The translations under genes and the position numbers were made by a program. From Aralia elata (taxonomy: Eukaryota; Streptophyta; Magnoliopsida; Apiales; Araliaceae), in assembly GCA_034770075.1 (NCBI GenBank), contig CM068383.1, forward strand, positions 48,255,222-48,319,221: 64,000 nt of DNA, in the 5' to 3' direction. The notes beneath the pieces were generated by a model that did not search any database, was not told where the DNA came from, and saw nothing but the letters and a program-made list of their open reading frames with translations. Of this stretch, positions 10,804 through 22,207 are shown one piece after another (position 1 is the stretch's first letter; each line of letters starts with the position of its first letter).

Positions 10804-11702
10804 AACCCAATTTTTAATTTTTTTTTAGTTAAAATTTTGTGATTTTTAGGACTCATATTAGACTTAGTTTTGTTTTTATCTTGTAGTAATTAGATACTTT
10901 ATTTCTTGGTTTTTATGTCTTACAGGTCATACATCAATGATTGCACATGAAGGAATCAAAAAGATCAGCTCTACAGTTCAATTCTAGACTTTTAGGCACG
11001 CGCGGCCGCGCCCCAAATGTGAAGAAAAGCAGCGCGGCCGGGCCTAATCTCAGAGCTTTAAAAAATTCCGCTGGCACACTAGCACGGCCGCGCCCAACTC
11101 AAGTCAAATTCCAGCACGGCCGCACCGCGATCGGATCCCAGGTTTTAAAACCCAGTTTAAACCCGACCCATTGCTTCCTTCTTATTTTCTTTTCCCGCTC
11201 GGAATCACATTCTTAGGAACCTATTCCTATTAGAACCGGTCTCTCTCTCATTCTTCTCTTCCATATCCGAATCCAAACCAATTCTTCCCATTATAAACTC
11301 CTTCTCCAAATCAAATACTACACATTGCAAACCCTACTTCTATTTCTCTTCATCTCTATTCTTTCTCTATACCGAAAATCACACACAACCTATTCCTTCA
11401 TACAAACCCCAAAATCCGAATCCTTCATCTATTTCAGTGTTCTTCAAGGTGATTTTCAGTGCATCAAATTGGGAAAACAAGGAAGTGCAAGTGTGCATTG
11501 TGGCTTAGGGTTTGACATAGCATCAAGGTATTCGTTCTTCTTATCAGATTTTACACTTGGATTACCTTGTCTTGGGACTGTTGGTTGTGATTATACTGTG
11601 CATGCAAGTATATTGGATTGGAATTGCTTGAGTAAATCCTAGTGTAGTATCTGTCAAGTTTGGGGGATATTTTTCATTACTTTGTATTGGGACTGATTTG
11701 AT
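10804..11702 (+). other. Athila leader before ORF3
   Basis: This is untranslated Athila sequence that resumes after the nested element. It has a long T-rich run ending TTATGTCTTACAGGT near 10925, which looks like a splice acceptor and resembles the sequence before gag. Four GC-rich words lie at 11000-11012, 11029-11044, 11082-11095 and 11114-11129. Two short open frames here (10941-11216 and 11325-11642) have no recognisable domain. The second begins with a hydrophobic run, but I see no reason to call it a gene. Confidence 0.6.
11000..11129. repeat. GC-rich palindromic word array in ORF3 leader
   Basis: Four variants of the GCGCGGCCGCGC word are spaced 29 to 53 bp apart, so the array sits in the internal region of the same element that carries the words in its LTRs and gag. 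Confidence 0.8.
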
Positions 11703-12872
11703 ATGGCTTCAAAGAGACCACGAGGGGAATCTTCTAGTTCTCATGCACAGGCTGAGTCGGTGGACTTTGATAGGAGTCGGTTTGTATCTACAGAGGCTGA
11801 GAATTTTTATCACAGGGTTTTGTTGGGAAAGACTTTTGTGTTGGAACGTAGGCTAAACCCCGATCCGGATTTGGATGGTCAAATGATGAGCATGATCCGG
11901 GTGAAGGGTTGGTTGTTGTTTGTTGCACCACCGTTGGCAGCCCCGATTTCAGTTGTACAAGAATTCTATGCTAACGCGAAGATTACCAAGGACGGGACTG
12001 CTTTTGTGCGGGGTTGTCAGGTGCCATATGATAGCCAGAGTATCAACGCCATCTATCACTTGCCTTCTATTCATCCCTGTGATCCTGAAAGTTTTCACTC
12101 TACTAATTGGGACACTAAATTGGAGCGAATCAAGAATATTTTGTGGAAGCCTGGTACTGAATGGACAACAAAGCAAGGGACAGATCAGAAGCTTCACTTC
12201 CCTCACACTGCCTTGAGTCGTTATGGCAAGGCCTGGTACAGCTTTATTTGTGCCAATCTCATGCCAACCAGGCACCAAAACGACGTGACTAAGGATCGGG
12301 CGATTTTGCTATATGGTATTGTGCAAGGGAAGTCAATTAATGTGGGGTATGTTATCCATCAGTCTATTCGTCGATACCTTCAGGGTGGTACTTCCGGTGG
12401 TATCCCTCATGCGTCAGTAATTACACGCCTATGCTCGGTTGCGGGGGTGGAGTGGGCTGATAGTGAGCCTGTGCAACTCCCGATGAACACAATTGACCAT
12501 GCGACGATTGCTAAGTATAAGGTGTGGGAAGGAGCTCCCCCTCATGCCCATGGAGCAGGATTTTTATTGGGAGACTACAGTGAGAGTGAGGAGGCCGGTG
12601 ATCAGCCGGTGCCCGAACCTGAACAGACAGCTCATATATCCCAGGCTCGTTTGGAGCACATGGAGAGGCATATGACTCGCAGGATGGACGCTATACATTC
12701 GAGTATGACCGAGCTTCGTTTTTTTTTCACTCAGCTTTCAGATAGTTTCTCGCAGGCCTTTTCTCAGTTGGGCGTTCAAGTCCAATTTCTGACGTTTGGT
12801 GCAGCCTCGACTTATCCGCCTCCGGACACGCCTTCCGATGGGGAGGAGGCAGATGATGCTACTTCGGATTAG
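11703..12872 (+). CDS. Athila third ORF, plant-transposon-protein-like
   Basis: This intact 389-codon frame starts MASKRPRGESSSSHAQ and ends in an acidic tail (GEEADDATSD). It lies where Athila elements carry an additional, so-called env-position gene. I see no signal peptide or membrane helix, so an envelope role is not supported. The central part (about residues 34-260), with FYHRVLLGKTFVLERR, GWLLFVAPPLAAPISVVQEF and GCQVPYD, resembles the 'putative plant transposon protein' domain found beside Athila pol genes. Residues 315-352 are rich in charged and hydrophobic residues and may form a short coiled coil. A basic N-terminus could be a nuclear signal. The function is unknown. It is unbroken although gag-pol of the same element has five lesions. 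Confidence 0.8.
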   Translation: MASKRPRGESSSSHAQAESVDFDRSRFVSTEAENFYHRVLLGKTFVLERRLNPDPDLDGQMMSMIRVKGWLLFVAPPLAAPISVVQEFYANAKITKDGTAFVRGCQVPYDSQSINAIYHLPSIHPCDPESFHSTNWDTKLERIKNILWKPGTEWTTKQGTDQKLHFPHTALSRYGKAWYSFICANLMPTRHQNDVTKDRAILLYGIVQGKSINVGYVIHQSIRRYLQGGTSGGIPHASVITRLCSVAGVEWADSEPVQLPMNTIDHATIAKYKVWEGAPPHAHGAGFLLGDYSESEEAGDQPVPEPEQTAHISQARLEHMERHMTRRMDAIHSSMTELRFFFTQLSDSFSQAFSQLGVQVQFLTFGAASTYPPPDTPSDGEEADDATSD

Positions 12873-14050
12873 GGGAGTTTTTCTTTCCTTTTCCTTTTCT
12901 TTTATTGTTTTATCCAATGAGGGCATTGTCTGTTTTAAGTTTGGGGGAGTTCTTTTAGGTTTTTGTTTAGCATGTTTATTGGTTTTGTGCATCATATCTA
13001 TTAGTATGTTGGCATATTAATATCTTGCATAGTTTAGTTTGGTTGTGTTAGGTGCATTTAGTTTGTTTGTATGAATCCAATTGATTAGTTGGTATGATTT
13101 TGGCTCAGCCAATGATGAGATGGGTATTATTGTGTTAGCTTGGACAGTTTGAAAGTCGTTAGGGATATCATAATTTTGATCATGAGGGTAATTATGCCTG
13201 TCATAACTTGAGTTTTTGGATAGCACGAATAAATTGATTAATTTGACTGTTGGGGTTGAAAGGGTTGCATAACTGATTTTTACATAAGAATTGGGTAAAA
13301 CATTGATAGGTGAATTAATAAGGAAGGTTAAATAGGGTAAAAGCTGAGTTTGGGGGTTCTTTTAAGGCTAAAAAAAGAAGAGAAAAAACAGAAAAGAGAA
13401 ATAAATAAATACAATAAATGCGTTGACTAGTTGGGTTCTGTGGCCTCTATCACTCAGGTAATTAGATCCTTAGGGGTGTCTTAACACCTAGTGCCCTAAA
13501 GCCGTCTGGTTTGGGAGTCACTGATTGAATGCTCGCTACATGGGTGATTTTGAAACGCCTAAGAGAACTTGACATTGCACAGTTAAGCATAAATACGAGA
13601 TGGAGCGTAAACGCACTCGTAGAAGAATAAAGTTAGGCATAAGTCTTGTTAGAACCTTCATGCTCGATATTTGCTTGATATTGGCTGGATTTGTTGTATT
13701 TGCTTGAATTGAAGTAAAAAGAGAGTATTCTTGTTATAGAGTTGGTTATGTGGCTTTATTTTGAACTTTGGTCAGTTAACTTGATTAATGAACACACACG
13801 CACAATTTGGGTGATGATAGGTGTATATTGTTTGATTGGTTGAGATTATTAGTTCCTTTTGACTTGATTTATTGTTTCAAGCTAGTTGTTGATATCTATG
13901 AGGCACACAGTTAACATTCATACTGGTTATTGGTTGGATTCTTAGGCATGGTAGTTTTTAGTGCATTCATGGCATTGTGTTGCATTGTGTTGGTTATTGC
14001 ATTGCATTGTGTTGCTTGGGGACAAGCAATAGTTTAAGTTTGGGGGAATT
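12873..14050 (+). other. Athila 3' untranslated region with polypurine tract
   Basis: Non-coding sequence separates ORF3 from the right LTR. The true polypurine tract is AGTTTGGGGGAATT at 14037-14050, directly before the LTR. Similar AGTTTGGGGG runs occur at about 11657, 12938 and 13350, and could be decoy or accessory plus-strand primers. A GAGCGTAAACGCACTC hairpin word lies at 13603-13618. The short repeat GCATTGTGTT occurs several times near 13970-14015. Confidence 0.7.
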
Positions 14051-15453
14051 TGTTGAGTAGGTTTTATACCTACAAATCGGATGCTACTGAATGCGAATTA
14101 TTGTTTATTTCCATGGTATATAGTTACTTTTCATGTGTGTTTATGTGTTTTTGTAGGTTGCACGTGTTGGGATTGGGTTTGGCGAGAATTGGTGGGATTG
14201 TGCTATTGCAGTTGCTGAGTTGCTGATATTGCAGAGTAGCAGGGCAGCGCAGCCGCGCCCAAAATGAGCTAGGGTGCAGCGCGGCCGCGCCTGACTTCAG
14301 ACTTAGAAAAAAAATTGTTGCCAGAGTAGCGCGGCCGCGCGCCTTTCAAGCTTAATCCAGGCGCGGCTGCGCCGGTTCGAGTGAGGGCAAAATTGACTTT
14401 TCAGATGTTTTAAATGGTTTTAATTTGAACTTGGATTTGAAACTTTGTAATTAATTAGGGGTTTTATTAGATATTATAAATAGGTGTTTTCTAGTTGGTA
14501 ATTGATCTATCTATTATTAGCAAACCCTAGTTTGGAGCAATTGGAGAAGACTTGAAGCAAGTTGATAGCAAATAGAAAGCAAGGAGGAGCAGGACAGAGA
14601 TTGAAGGATTGCTTACAGTGTTTCTTCTCTTTTCTCTCTATTCCAAACTTTTGATGTTATTAAACTTGTGGATGATGAATTCTAGTTTATTTATGAACTA
14701 AATTTCTTTTCAGGCTATAATGGATCTTAATACGTAGTTTTGAATAACATGCTTCTTTGAATATTATGATTAGTTATTTTTGGATTGTCTATTACGGTTT
14801 GTGTTGAATTGCTTAATTATCTGGCCAATAATTACCGGGATATTTTATATGAACTTGAAAGATGAAGTATAAAAGTAGATCTGACCATAATAGCATGTGA
14901 TTGTGTTTTCTGCTGTCGATGGAATTCATAATTCGTGATTAGGATAGAGATATACCTATTCACCACATGTAATCAAAATAGGGAACTTGGGCTTTAAATC
15001 CCTTTTAATTGTAATTCACATAGAAATATAGTGAGTTAGTTACTTAGGGTGATTAACTTGAGTCTAACAATTGTGGATTTAAGTTAAGTTGTTTATGAAA
15101 CATTGAAAGATGATCATAAATAGTGATGAGTTCCTGGTTAACAATCTAGAATAACTAGCATAATCCAAAGGGGAGCGTGTTAAGCAAAATAGAGCATTAA
15201 GTGAAGTTATAGTCTTAAGTCTTTAAAAATTTGTTTTTAAACTAGTGATAGTAATTTAATTTAGAATTAATTAGTTAAATTCAAAACCTCAGAAATCATT
15301 GATCATTTGTTTACTAAAAATTGATTTGATTTAAATTTGGAATTTGTCATTATAGAATCAATTCTTCTCTGTGGAACGATACTCTACTTTCACTTTATTA
15401 CTTGTGGACTGCGTATACTTGCGTATTTTTGCTAGTATAGATTTTGGCAAACA
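14051..15453 (+). repeat. Athila 3' LTR
   Basis: The 1403-bp LTR pairs with 188-1558. Its GC-word array has four copies (14247-14259, 14279-14290, 14329-14343, 14360-14373). The extra 32 bp relative to the 5' LTR is one complete word-plus-spacer unit. A TATA-like box lies at 14475-14482. The ATATA duplication follows at 15454-15458. Confidence 0.93.
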
Positions 15454-15458
15454 ATATA
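15454..15458. repeat. Target-site duplication, right copy (ATATA)
   Basis: This matches 183-187 and closes the Athila insertion. The host LTR continues from 15459. Confidence 0.9.
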
Positions 15459-16309
15459 GCAAGGGTGAGCAACTATTTTGCCCAACAAGTTTAAATACAA
15501 GAAAGATATATCATGATTAAAAGAAAGAATAAGCTTTTGAATTTTTAACAATATAATAATTATGAAAGAGCATGAATCATAATTTTAATAATTGAATGAC
15601 TGAATCAATAATTCTGGATGTCAATAATGACCATGAACAATTTAACTGAACTTTATGGTAATGAAGGTGATCAGCCTTTCATACCTGATGAACATATGCA
15701 ACATGCACTAAGTGCGAATCAATAATCATAGATGTGGAATAATCAACAATAATTATCCACTAACATGTTTGAAAGATAATAACTCGAGTTTGAGTTAGGG
15801 AACTTGCTCAATATAAACTTAAGTAAGGTTAAGGAACTTGCCTGTACCGTCGATTACTGCTACGCAATCTAACTTAATCTCTTATGAAAAACCTATTAGT
15901 TATAAGATTGATCTTTCAATTAGCATATCATATTATACCTCATAACACTACTTCTAATATTTAAGCACCTAATCAAATATTAGATAGCACCTTAACACCA
16001 TACGCATTCGTAATTCTAAAACTAGCACACATCGAGTCTTTAACAATGTTCAATATAGTATGCTGAGTGGTTTCCTACAAACAACCAACAAACTAGTTTC
16101 CGTCTCGTCTACAATGTTTTCACAGTGAGTTAGATCGGTTGCCAGTTCGTATATACCTCCGCTCCCTGAAAGAATTGTTTAGCCCAGCTACTATACATCA
16201 ACTATTAAAGAACACGACTATACCACTACTTCATCCTAAATCTTATGACTTAACATTAAATCTTTCATTTTATAAGTTCTTCTTTATAATCCATTAAGCC
16301 TGAATACCT

Positions 16310-16518
16310 AATCCAGCAAGTTGGATTATCCAAACATACCAATCCAGAAGCTAACATCTAATCCAGCAACCTGGATTCAAACTATCCTACAATCCAGCAA
16401 GCTGGATTCACTAATTCAGCAAACAAGATTCATTAATTCGGCAAACCATATTTACCAATTCAGCAAGCCGGATTCAATAATTCAGCAAACCATATACTAC
16501 AATCCAGCAAGTTAGATT
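16310..16518. repeat. Array of AATCCAGC-AA-GCTGGATT palindromes
   Basis: About nine copies occur at 18 to 49 bp intervals. The best, at 16391-16408, is a perfect 8-bp inverted repeat around AA. Others (16310-16327, 16359-16376, 16457-16474, 16501-16518) carry one or two changes. The layout resembles the GC-word arrays of other LTRs, with a different word. Confidence 0.75.
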
Positions 16519-16924
16519 CAAATTGTAATTCCTATTTAAACGTTTTGAATTTCCAATTTAACTTAAAATGCCACAACCATAATATCTCATCAACATTGAA
16601 TAAAATACCCTTCAAAAATCTGCATATAGCATATCTAGGTTCTCAAGCCATAAAATCATATTTTCTAAATTTTCAACATCACATAACTAATTTAATCTAT
16701 TTATTCATAACTAAACCATTTCCACGAAAATTACCAAATCATCACCAAAAATATTTCTTTTTTGGAATTAAACTATATATATTCCCTTATGAAAATATAT
16801 TTTTTTCGGAATTTCTAAAATCCATTTACTATATTTAAATAGTCCAAAATAGCCAAATCTTGCTACATTTTTCATAAATCGAAACTTTGTTAGAAAATTC
16901 GAAAATTTATAGAGTATGTTCCTG

Positions 16925-16925
<1 letters not shown>

Positions 16926-16979
<54 letters not shown>
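16926..16979. repeat. (TA)n microsatellite
   Basis: About 27 TA units form a simple repeat inside the LTR and run into ACAC on the right. Confidence 0.95.
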
Positions 16980-16984
<5 letters not shown>

Positions 16985-19144
16985 TTCTAGTATAAATTTC
17001 ATAAGTTTTGGAATTAATTGCAGAGAGTTATTCGGGTATACTCTTGATAGTGGTCCTTCACCATAAAATCCATAACTTTCATTCTACATGGTCAAACATT
17101 CTCAAATTCTTACAGGACTCACATAACTTCCCATATTATCACTCCAAATGTTTTTAGAATTTTTATAACAAAAAAGTTGACAAAACTGCCCCTGGAATGG
17201 ACTAGTCAGCAGCCTCTATATCCTTTTTGTGAGAAACCTAAACTGTTTCAACTAAAACTGACATCACGACTTGTAGACACATTGTTTTTGAGGGAAACCA
17301 CTTGGGTTTAGTAGTTAACGTATATATCTAGCACCCCCCTTTGACGGATTGCAAAAAGAATTTATAGATCTCAAGTTATAAGCTTACAAAATGATAAAAA
17401 GTTAGGGTTTTCTAACTTTGTTTTAAAACAAAATAGTTTTCCTTTTCTTTTCTTAACCATCCAAGCATATCAATATACAAGTTTAGCACAACCAAGCATA
17501 AAACATCATCTAATATATAGACCTACTATCATACGATTTAAAAATAAATACTTCCCCTTTTTGCTTTCAAAGTAACACAAAATAAATTTACATAACTAGT
17601 TTAGATTATACCTTTTTCTTGTGAGCTTCTCTTTATTATCCAAGGTAGCTATATCACACTTGGGATGCATAGAAGATCAAATTCTCTCCCTCTCTTACCG
17701 TGGCAACCCCATCTCCTTTTTCTCTCTCAAGATATCATTTTGGAAAGAAGAAGAGAAAGAAGTGGCTTCTTAATTTTTTATTTTCTCTCTCTCCAAACTA
17801 TGAAAAAGAAAATGAATAAGACCACTTTTGTTTTACCAAACTAATACTTACATAACCTATAGATATATAAATTATATCTATCCATTTTTCCATCATTTGC
17901 AAGTATTCTCTTTTCTTACACAAATTGACAAGTGGGTGATGTGTTATGATTAATAATGGTACTTCCTTTCCCATCCTCACAAAGCAAGCCTTTAACAAAA
18001 CAATACCTTACCAAAATGGAATCCAATGACCGGCACATGTGGCCCATTCTCTTCCAAATTTGTTTTATTTTTATTGCTTCATTTGCTTAATCACATGTCC
18101 AAAAACTCCCTAAACAATTGGGCTAAAGATTGGACTTTAATTAAATTCTTTTTTGGGCTCACTTTAACTAGTTTGGGCCACTAGTTTTCACATATTATTA
18201 TTTCACATTTGGGCTACTAGTTTATTAAAGGTTAGACTAATTTAATTAGTCCACACATTAATTATCCAAGTCCATGATTAATTAAATGAATGAGTTTTGT
18301 TAGTAAATTAATTAAGCTAGCCCACTAGTATTTTCATATATCACATAATTTTCATTAATTAATACACATATTAATCAATGTACAAAATTTATTTACTTAC
18401 TATATTCACCTTAACTGAATATTAAATTATCTTATTATTTTATCAATTGTTTGATATCAAAACTCTTTGGTTAGTCCACTAATTTAAATAACTATTAGTG
18501 AGACCTCCTTTAACTAACAATTAGTCACATACTCATTCATTATAAAATAATCTCTTTCATTAGTTCTCATAAATTTAAAGGTAACATAATACCTTATTCT
18601 TAATATTCCTCCAAATATACATATTCATTCTAGGTTTTGAATTTTCATAACCCTTATTTTAATATTTATTTGGAAATTCAAATTATTCACTAACTTATTT
18701 AATTCACATAACACATATTCACTCATATTTCCATACAAAATGGAAATTTATTCAACAAATAGGATATTTCAATTAAAATAATATTCTCTCTTTATTAAAA
18801 TAAATTCAATGCTAGAATTTATTTTAATATCTTTTATTTAAAGTATACAATACTTCGGTATACTTAAACTAATGATTTCTCTTCGTAATATAAATTGTTT
18901 CATAACAATTTATTCACACGCAATAAATATAATTCCTATACTTATCACATAAAAATACAAATTTATTACTCAATTCTTATTCTTCTATCATTCACATTTA
19001 ATCTTCTTTTCATTCTTTCGAATATTAAATCATATAGGTTCTTTTCTAATTTTTTTTTAATAAATCCTTAATTTCCATTCGAGGTCTTATTCTTTATCCT
19101 TTATTTTAATCATTTAAATTTTTTAAAATTTTCGGGTTGTTACA

Positions 19145-19589
19145 GGGATTCTAAGGCTTTGCAATTGGTCATGATGTTACAAGCAAACACGTCAAGATTG
19201 GGAACGATGGAAACGAAAGAAGACGAAATTTCTCGAAAGCTCGCCCTGACGAGATCTTCTCTGGCTATCTTCGCCCCAGCCAACGCTGAAGCCGCCCCAA
19301 CCAAGTCTTCTCTGCCCATCTTCACCCCGGTGAGATTTCTCAGTACACATTTCTCGCCCCGGCGAGAACAGTCAGATTTTATTAGCGCGTTTTTTGAGGC
19401 AGACGCGTTTTTGAAGATTTTATTAGATTTCTTTTCTTAATTTTAGAGGCAGATTTCTTTTCATATTTCTATTGTAATTAGGATATTTCAAGATAGGATT
19501 TTGATTCCAAATCAACTATTATTTCCTTTTATGGATTTTAGGGTTTCATAGTTAGTATAAAAAAGCTCTATGAATGTAATTCATGGTCT
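19145..19589. mobile_element. Unidentified retroelement remnant with TATA and word array
   Basis: This short fragment lies between two LTR pieces. It holds four CTCGCCCCGGCGAG-like words (19239-19253, about 19270, 19320-19334, 19352-19366), only the last intact. The sequence TTAGTATAAAAAAGCTC near 19552-19570 is TATA-like, with AGGGTTTCATAG before it, so it may be the promoter part of another LTR. The open frame at 19159-19440 crosses the word array and is not a convincing gene. Confidence 0.4.
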
Positions 19590-21031
19590 GGTCACCCGAG
19601 TCTAGCGTCGCAGCGTCGAACCAAGAAGGATTCCTGGTGCCGCAGCGCCAGTTTAGCCCATGGACTGGTCAACCTGAGACCAGCGCCGCAGCGCCGGTCC
19701 CAGCTCAAAACTGGGCGCCGCAATGCTAGTCCGGGTCAGGTTTGGGTCGAGTTGGATCCGGGTCGGGTCGGGTTAAAAAAAATCTTTTCTTTCATATTCT
19801 GAAATTGAATAACTTGACTTATGTGATATAATTTGATTTGTGTTCAGTATGTCATAATATTAAGGTTTTATGGAATGTGGATTTAGATTATAATTTTAAT
19901 AGAAACGAAAGTGCTTAAGCGTTTAGTAAAGAATGCAGTTAATATTAAATTATTCTATAAATATTTAGTTGTTTAATGTGACTCAAATGTATAGGCTATT
20001 TGAGGATCAAATAGGTAGCGTTAATTATAGTAGCTTATCAGGCAAGTATCCTATCTTAATTCATTTTGTTCCTATGAAGGTAAGTTTCCTAATTTGTGAG
20101 ATTTATTTACAACCTTCTCATGTTGGTAGTTATATCTCATTCGAGTTTATATCTTGTTCAAGTTCAATTGATGATAACTCAATTTCAAATGTGTATAAGT
20201 TCTTAATTAAATATGAACTGCCTTCTGGCCTTTTGTTTCGGCTAGATACTATTGATGCGAAATGATTTATCATTTGAATTATTCAAATCCGTTGTAGCTG
20301 CTTAAAGTCTACCAATCCAAATTGTTTTGATACGGTCCCGCATGAATACTATGATGAACAACCCGAATAACGGGGTAAAATTAATGTCGGGCATATAGTC
20401 CCATTTACGCTTATGTGTTTAAACTTTATACTTATGCACATTGTAGGGTACAAAAGGCTAATCACCTAGAGTACTTGCGAAGAATGTTTTACATTCTATT
20501 TAATTGTCAAAACTTATGATGGTTTTCGATGAATTAAAAACAATGTTCAGGGTTCTTATACCCCTTAATATGTTGTTGAAAATTCTAGAACTCTTATCTT
20601 TAACATTCGGAACTACTTCTTGATTATTCTTTCGATTATTGAGAAATGTCGAACAAATGGTCCTACTTCTGAAGTTTATTATCAAATTACTTTATATACT
20701 TGCTGGGCAATTTGTGCTCAATCTTGCTTTAACATTTCAATTAAGGGTGAGAAGGCACAGAGCTCGGGCATGGACAAGGGAAAGGCTAAGATAAAGAGTT
20801 GAAAGTTTATGTTTTGTAATAAGTTAGATTTTCGCATTTGATGTAATGGAGCGATAAACGCTAAGTTTACGTTTATTTAAGGTTATGTAAACTTGGGATT
20901 TTATGTGGACAATATTGTAATTATTATTAATAATAATATTTAATTATGGAGTTTTAATTAGACGATGGTGTATGTTGTACCGTGAGCACCATATCATGTG
21001 TTTGATGTTACACGGATTTGGGGGCGTCACA
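19590..21031 (+). mobile_element. Tekay-type LTR, 3' part, plus strand
   Basis: This is the downstream part of a plus-strand LTR ending GGGGGCGTCACA at 21031, directly before a primer site. It is the same family as the minus-strand LTR 32421-35503, with matching blocks around the hairpin CCCG-AATAA-CGGG (20362-20374) and the motif AAGGCTAATC near 20455. GC-rich words with GCCGCAGCGCC lie at about 19605-19725. Its 5' part is missing. Confidence 0.75.
20358..20376 (+). other. Conserved LTR hairpin, copy 1
   Basis: ACAACCCGAATAACGGGG can form a CCCG/CGGG stem with an AATAA loop. Corresponding hairpins in other LTRs at 30513-30526, 33081-33094, 45389-45402 and 61032-61045 have different arm or loop bases but keep CCC/GGG pairing. 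Confidence 0.6.
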
Positions 21032-21034
21032 GGT

Positions 21035-21046
21035 TGGTATCAAAGC
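21035..21046 (+). other. Primer-binding site, initiator-Met type
   Basis: TGGTATCAAAGC lies four bases after the LTR end. It matches the usual plant initiator tRNA-Met site TGGTATCAGAGC except for A in place of G. Confidence 0.8.
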
Positions 21047-21221
21047 TGTATGTTTTAAACCTTAGGTGGGAGAACCTTAGATTATAACCTGAGAGAAATT
21101 AGTGGAGATAGAAAGAGATGAACTCACATGGAGTTTAAAGTGTTGAGTCTAGTTACTTTTACTAAAACAAAAAAAATGATTATTTTAAAATACTAATTAA
21201 GTTATTTACTTTGATTGTAGG

Positions 21222-21945
21222 ATGTCAGGCCGAAGAGGAGATTACAGATATCCATGTGGTTAGTGAGTAGTTGGTAGCAGCTGTACCTGAGCCCATAGCT
21301 GAGGCAGCAGCCGATACGGACCCAGATGAGGACCTTGAGGAGGATTCTGAGGAGGATCCTAAAGAGGAAGAGCCCGATGAGGACTCTGAGGAAACACCCG
21401 AGGATAGATTGTTAGACAAGTTGATGGATAGGAACACAGAGTTGGACGACAGAGTTCATGAGTTGGAAGGATTGTATCAGGAGGAGAAGGGGGTAGTGGC
21501 ACTGCTCGGGGCATTAGTGCATCATCTGATGGTTTGGAACGCAGATCTGGCTGACAAGTTGCGGGCATCAGACCAGAAGGCAGAAAGGTTGAGGGTTCAA
21601 AAGGAGGCCATCCGGTCGCATTTAGGGAATATAATAAACAGATTGGAGGTGAGAGTTTAGGGTCTTCAAACAGACAAACAGTTGATTACCACTTACTAGA
21701 GGGATGAGATGAAAGGTCGTGTAAGGGCTCAAAACCAGAGGGATGAGTTAGAGCATGAGGTAAGGAATAAGAAGGTTAGGATGGATAGGATGCAATATGC
21801 GTTTAACTTAGCGCATGACAGGTTCCAGCATAGGGTGTACCATTTTCTGCGTGAGGAGCACCGGTCTAGACACGCTATAAGCCGAGGGCTAGTTCTGGAC
21901 ATAATAGATGAGGAGTATGAAGATGCTATTAGGAGGGGTCTTTGA
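21222..21945 (+). pseudogene. Extra ORF upstream of gag, acidic coiled-coil type (broken)
   Basis: This frame lies between the primer site and gag. It is clearly homologous to the one at 51612-52253: both share IHVVSE, a long Asp/Glu-rich stretch, an LVHHL-type heptad region, RVRAQNQRDELEHEVRNKK and a C-terminal EEYEDAIRRGL. The start ATG at 21222 is out of frame with the body, a TAG follows the VVSE motif, and a stop at 21658-21660 splits the coiled-coil part. I do not recognise a family. Extra ORFs are known in plant Ty3/gypsy elements, but their role is mostly unknown. The acidic N-terminus and basic, heptad-rich C-terminus suggest a self-associating structural or RNA-binding helper. Confidence 0.65.
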
Positions 21946-22207
21946 GTTTATATTGCTATGAACTTTTTATTAGTGTCGTATCGAACGCTTATCTATTGAT
22001 GTAAATATTTGAATTTCAGTATTAAGTTAAGGGATGTAAATGGCATTTTGTCATAAGATGTTAAGTACCTTCGTTTTATGGTTTTCATATTAATAAGATG
22101 TGTTTATTTATATGTGTGATGTGATGATTAAGCTTATATATATAAGCTATAGATGTTATAAGATTGAGTTATGAGATGATAACATGTAAATTTTATTTAT
22201 CAGAAAA

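Larger units (their letters stand above)
188..15453 (+). mobile_element. Complete Athila-type Ty3/gypsy retrotransposon
   Basis: The element has two LTRs (188-1558 and 14051-15453) that start TGTTGAG and end AAACA. A primer site sits just inside the left LTR and a polypurine tract just before the right one. Identical 5-bp duplications ATATA flank it at 183-187 and 15454-15458. The internal order is gag, protease, reverse transcriptase, RNase H, integrase, then a separate third ORF, which is the Athila arrangement. A non-autonomous element is nested at 7095-10798. By eye the LTRs differ by roughly 15 to 20 substitutions and one 32-bp unit, so the insertion is fairly recent. Four in-frame stops and a frameshift mean it cannot make its own polymerase now. 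Confidence 0.93.
15459..19144 (-). mobile_element. Tekay-type LTR, right part
   Basis: The minus-strand LTR begun at position 1 continues here and ends in GGTTGTTACA at 19144, which is TGTAACAACC in the sense direction. It keeps the conserved LTR word GATCAGCCTTTC near 15670. It contains an array of short palindromes (16310-16518), a TA microsatellite (16926-16979) and a pyrimidine-rich stretch near 17640-17800 where Tekay LTRs usually have their transcript leader. The bases to the right are not a polypurine tract, so this is either a 5' LTR or a solo LTR. No coding capacity is seen; open frames near 16321, 16545 and 17798 have no domain. Confidence 0.72.

Noticed and set aside
11325..11642. 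Open frame beginning with a hydrophobic run, a possible signal peptide or envelope gene
   Set aside because: It is short, lacks any domain, lies in a non-coding leader, and AT-rich leaders often translate to hydrophobic runs.
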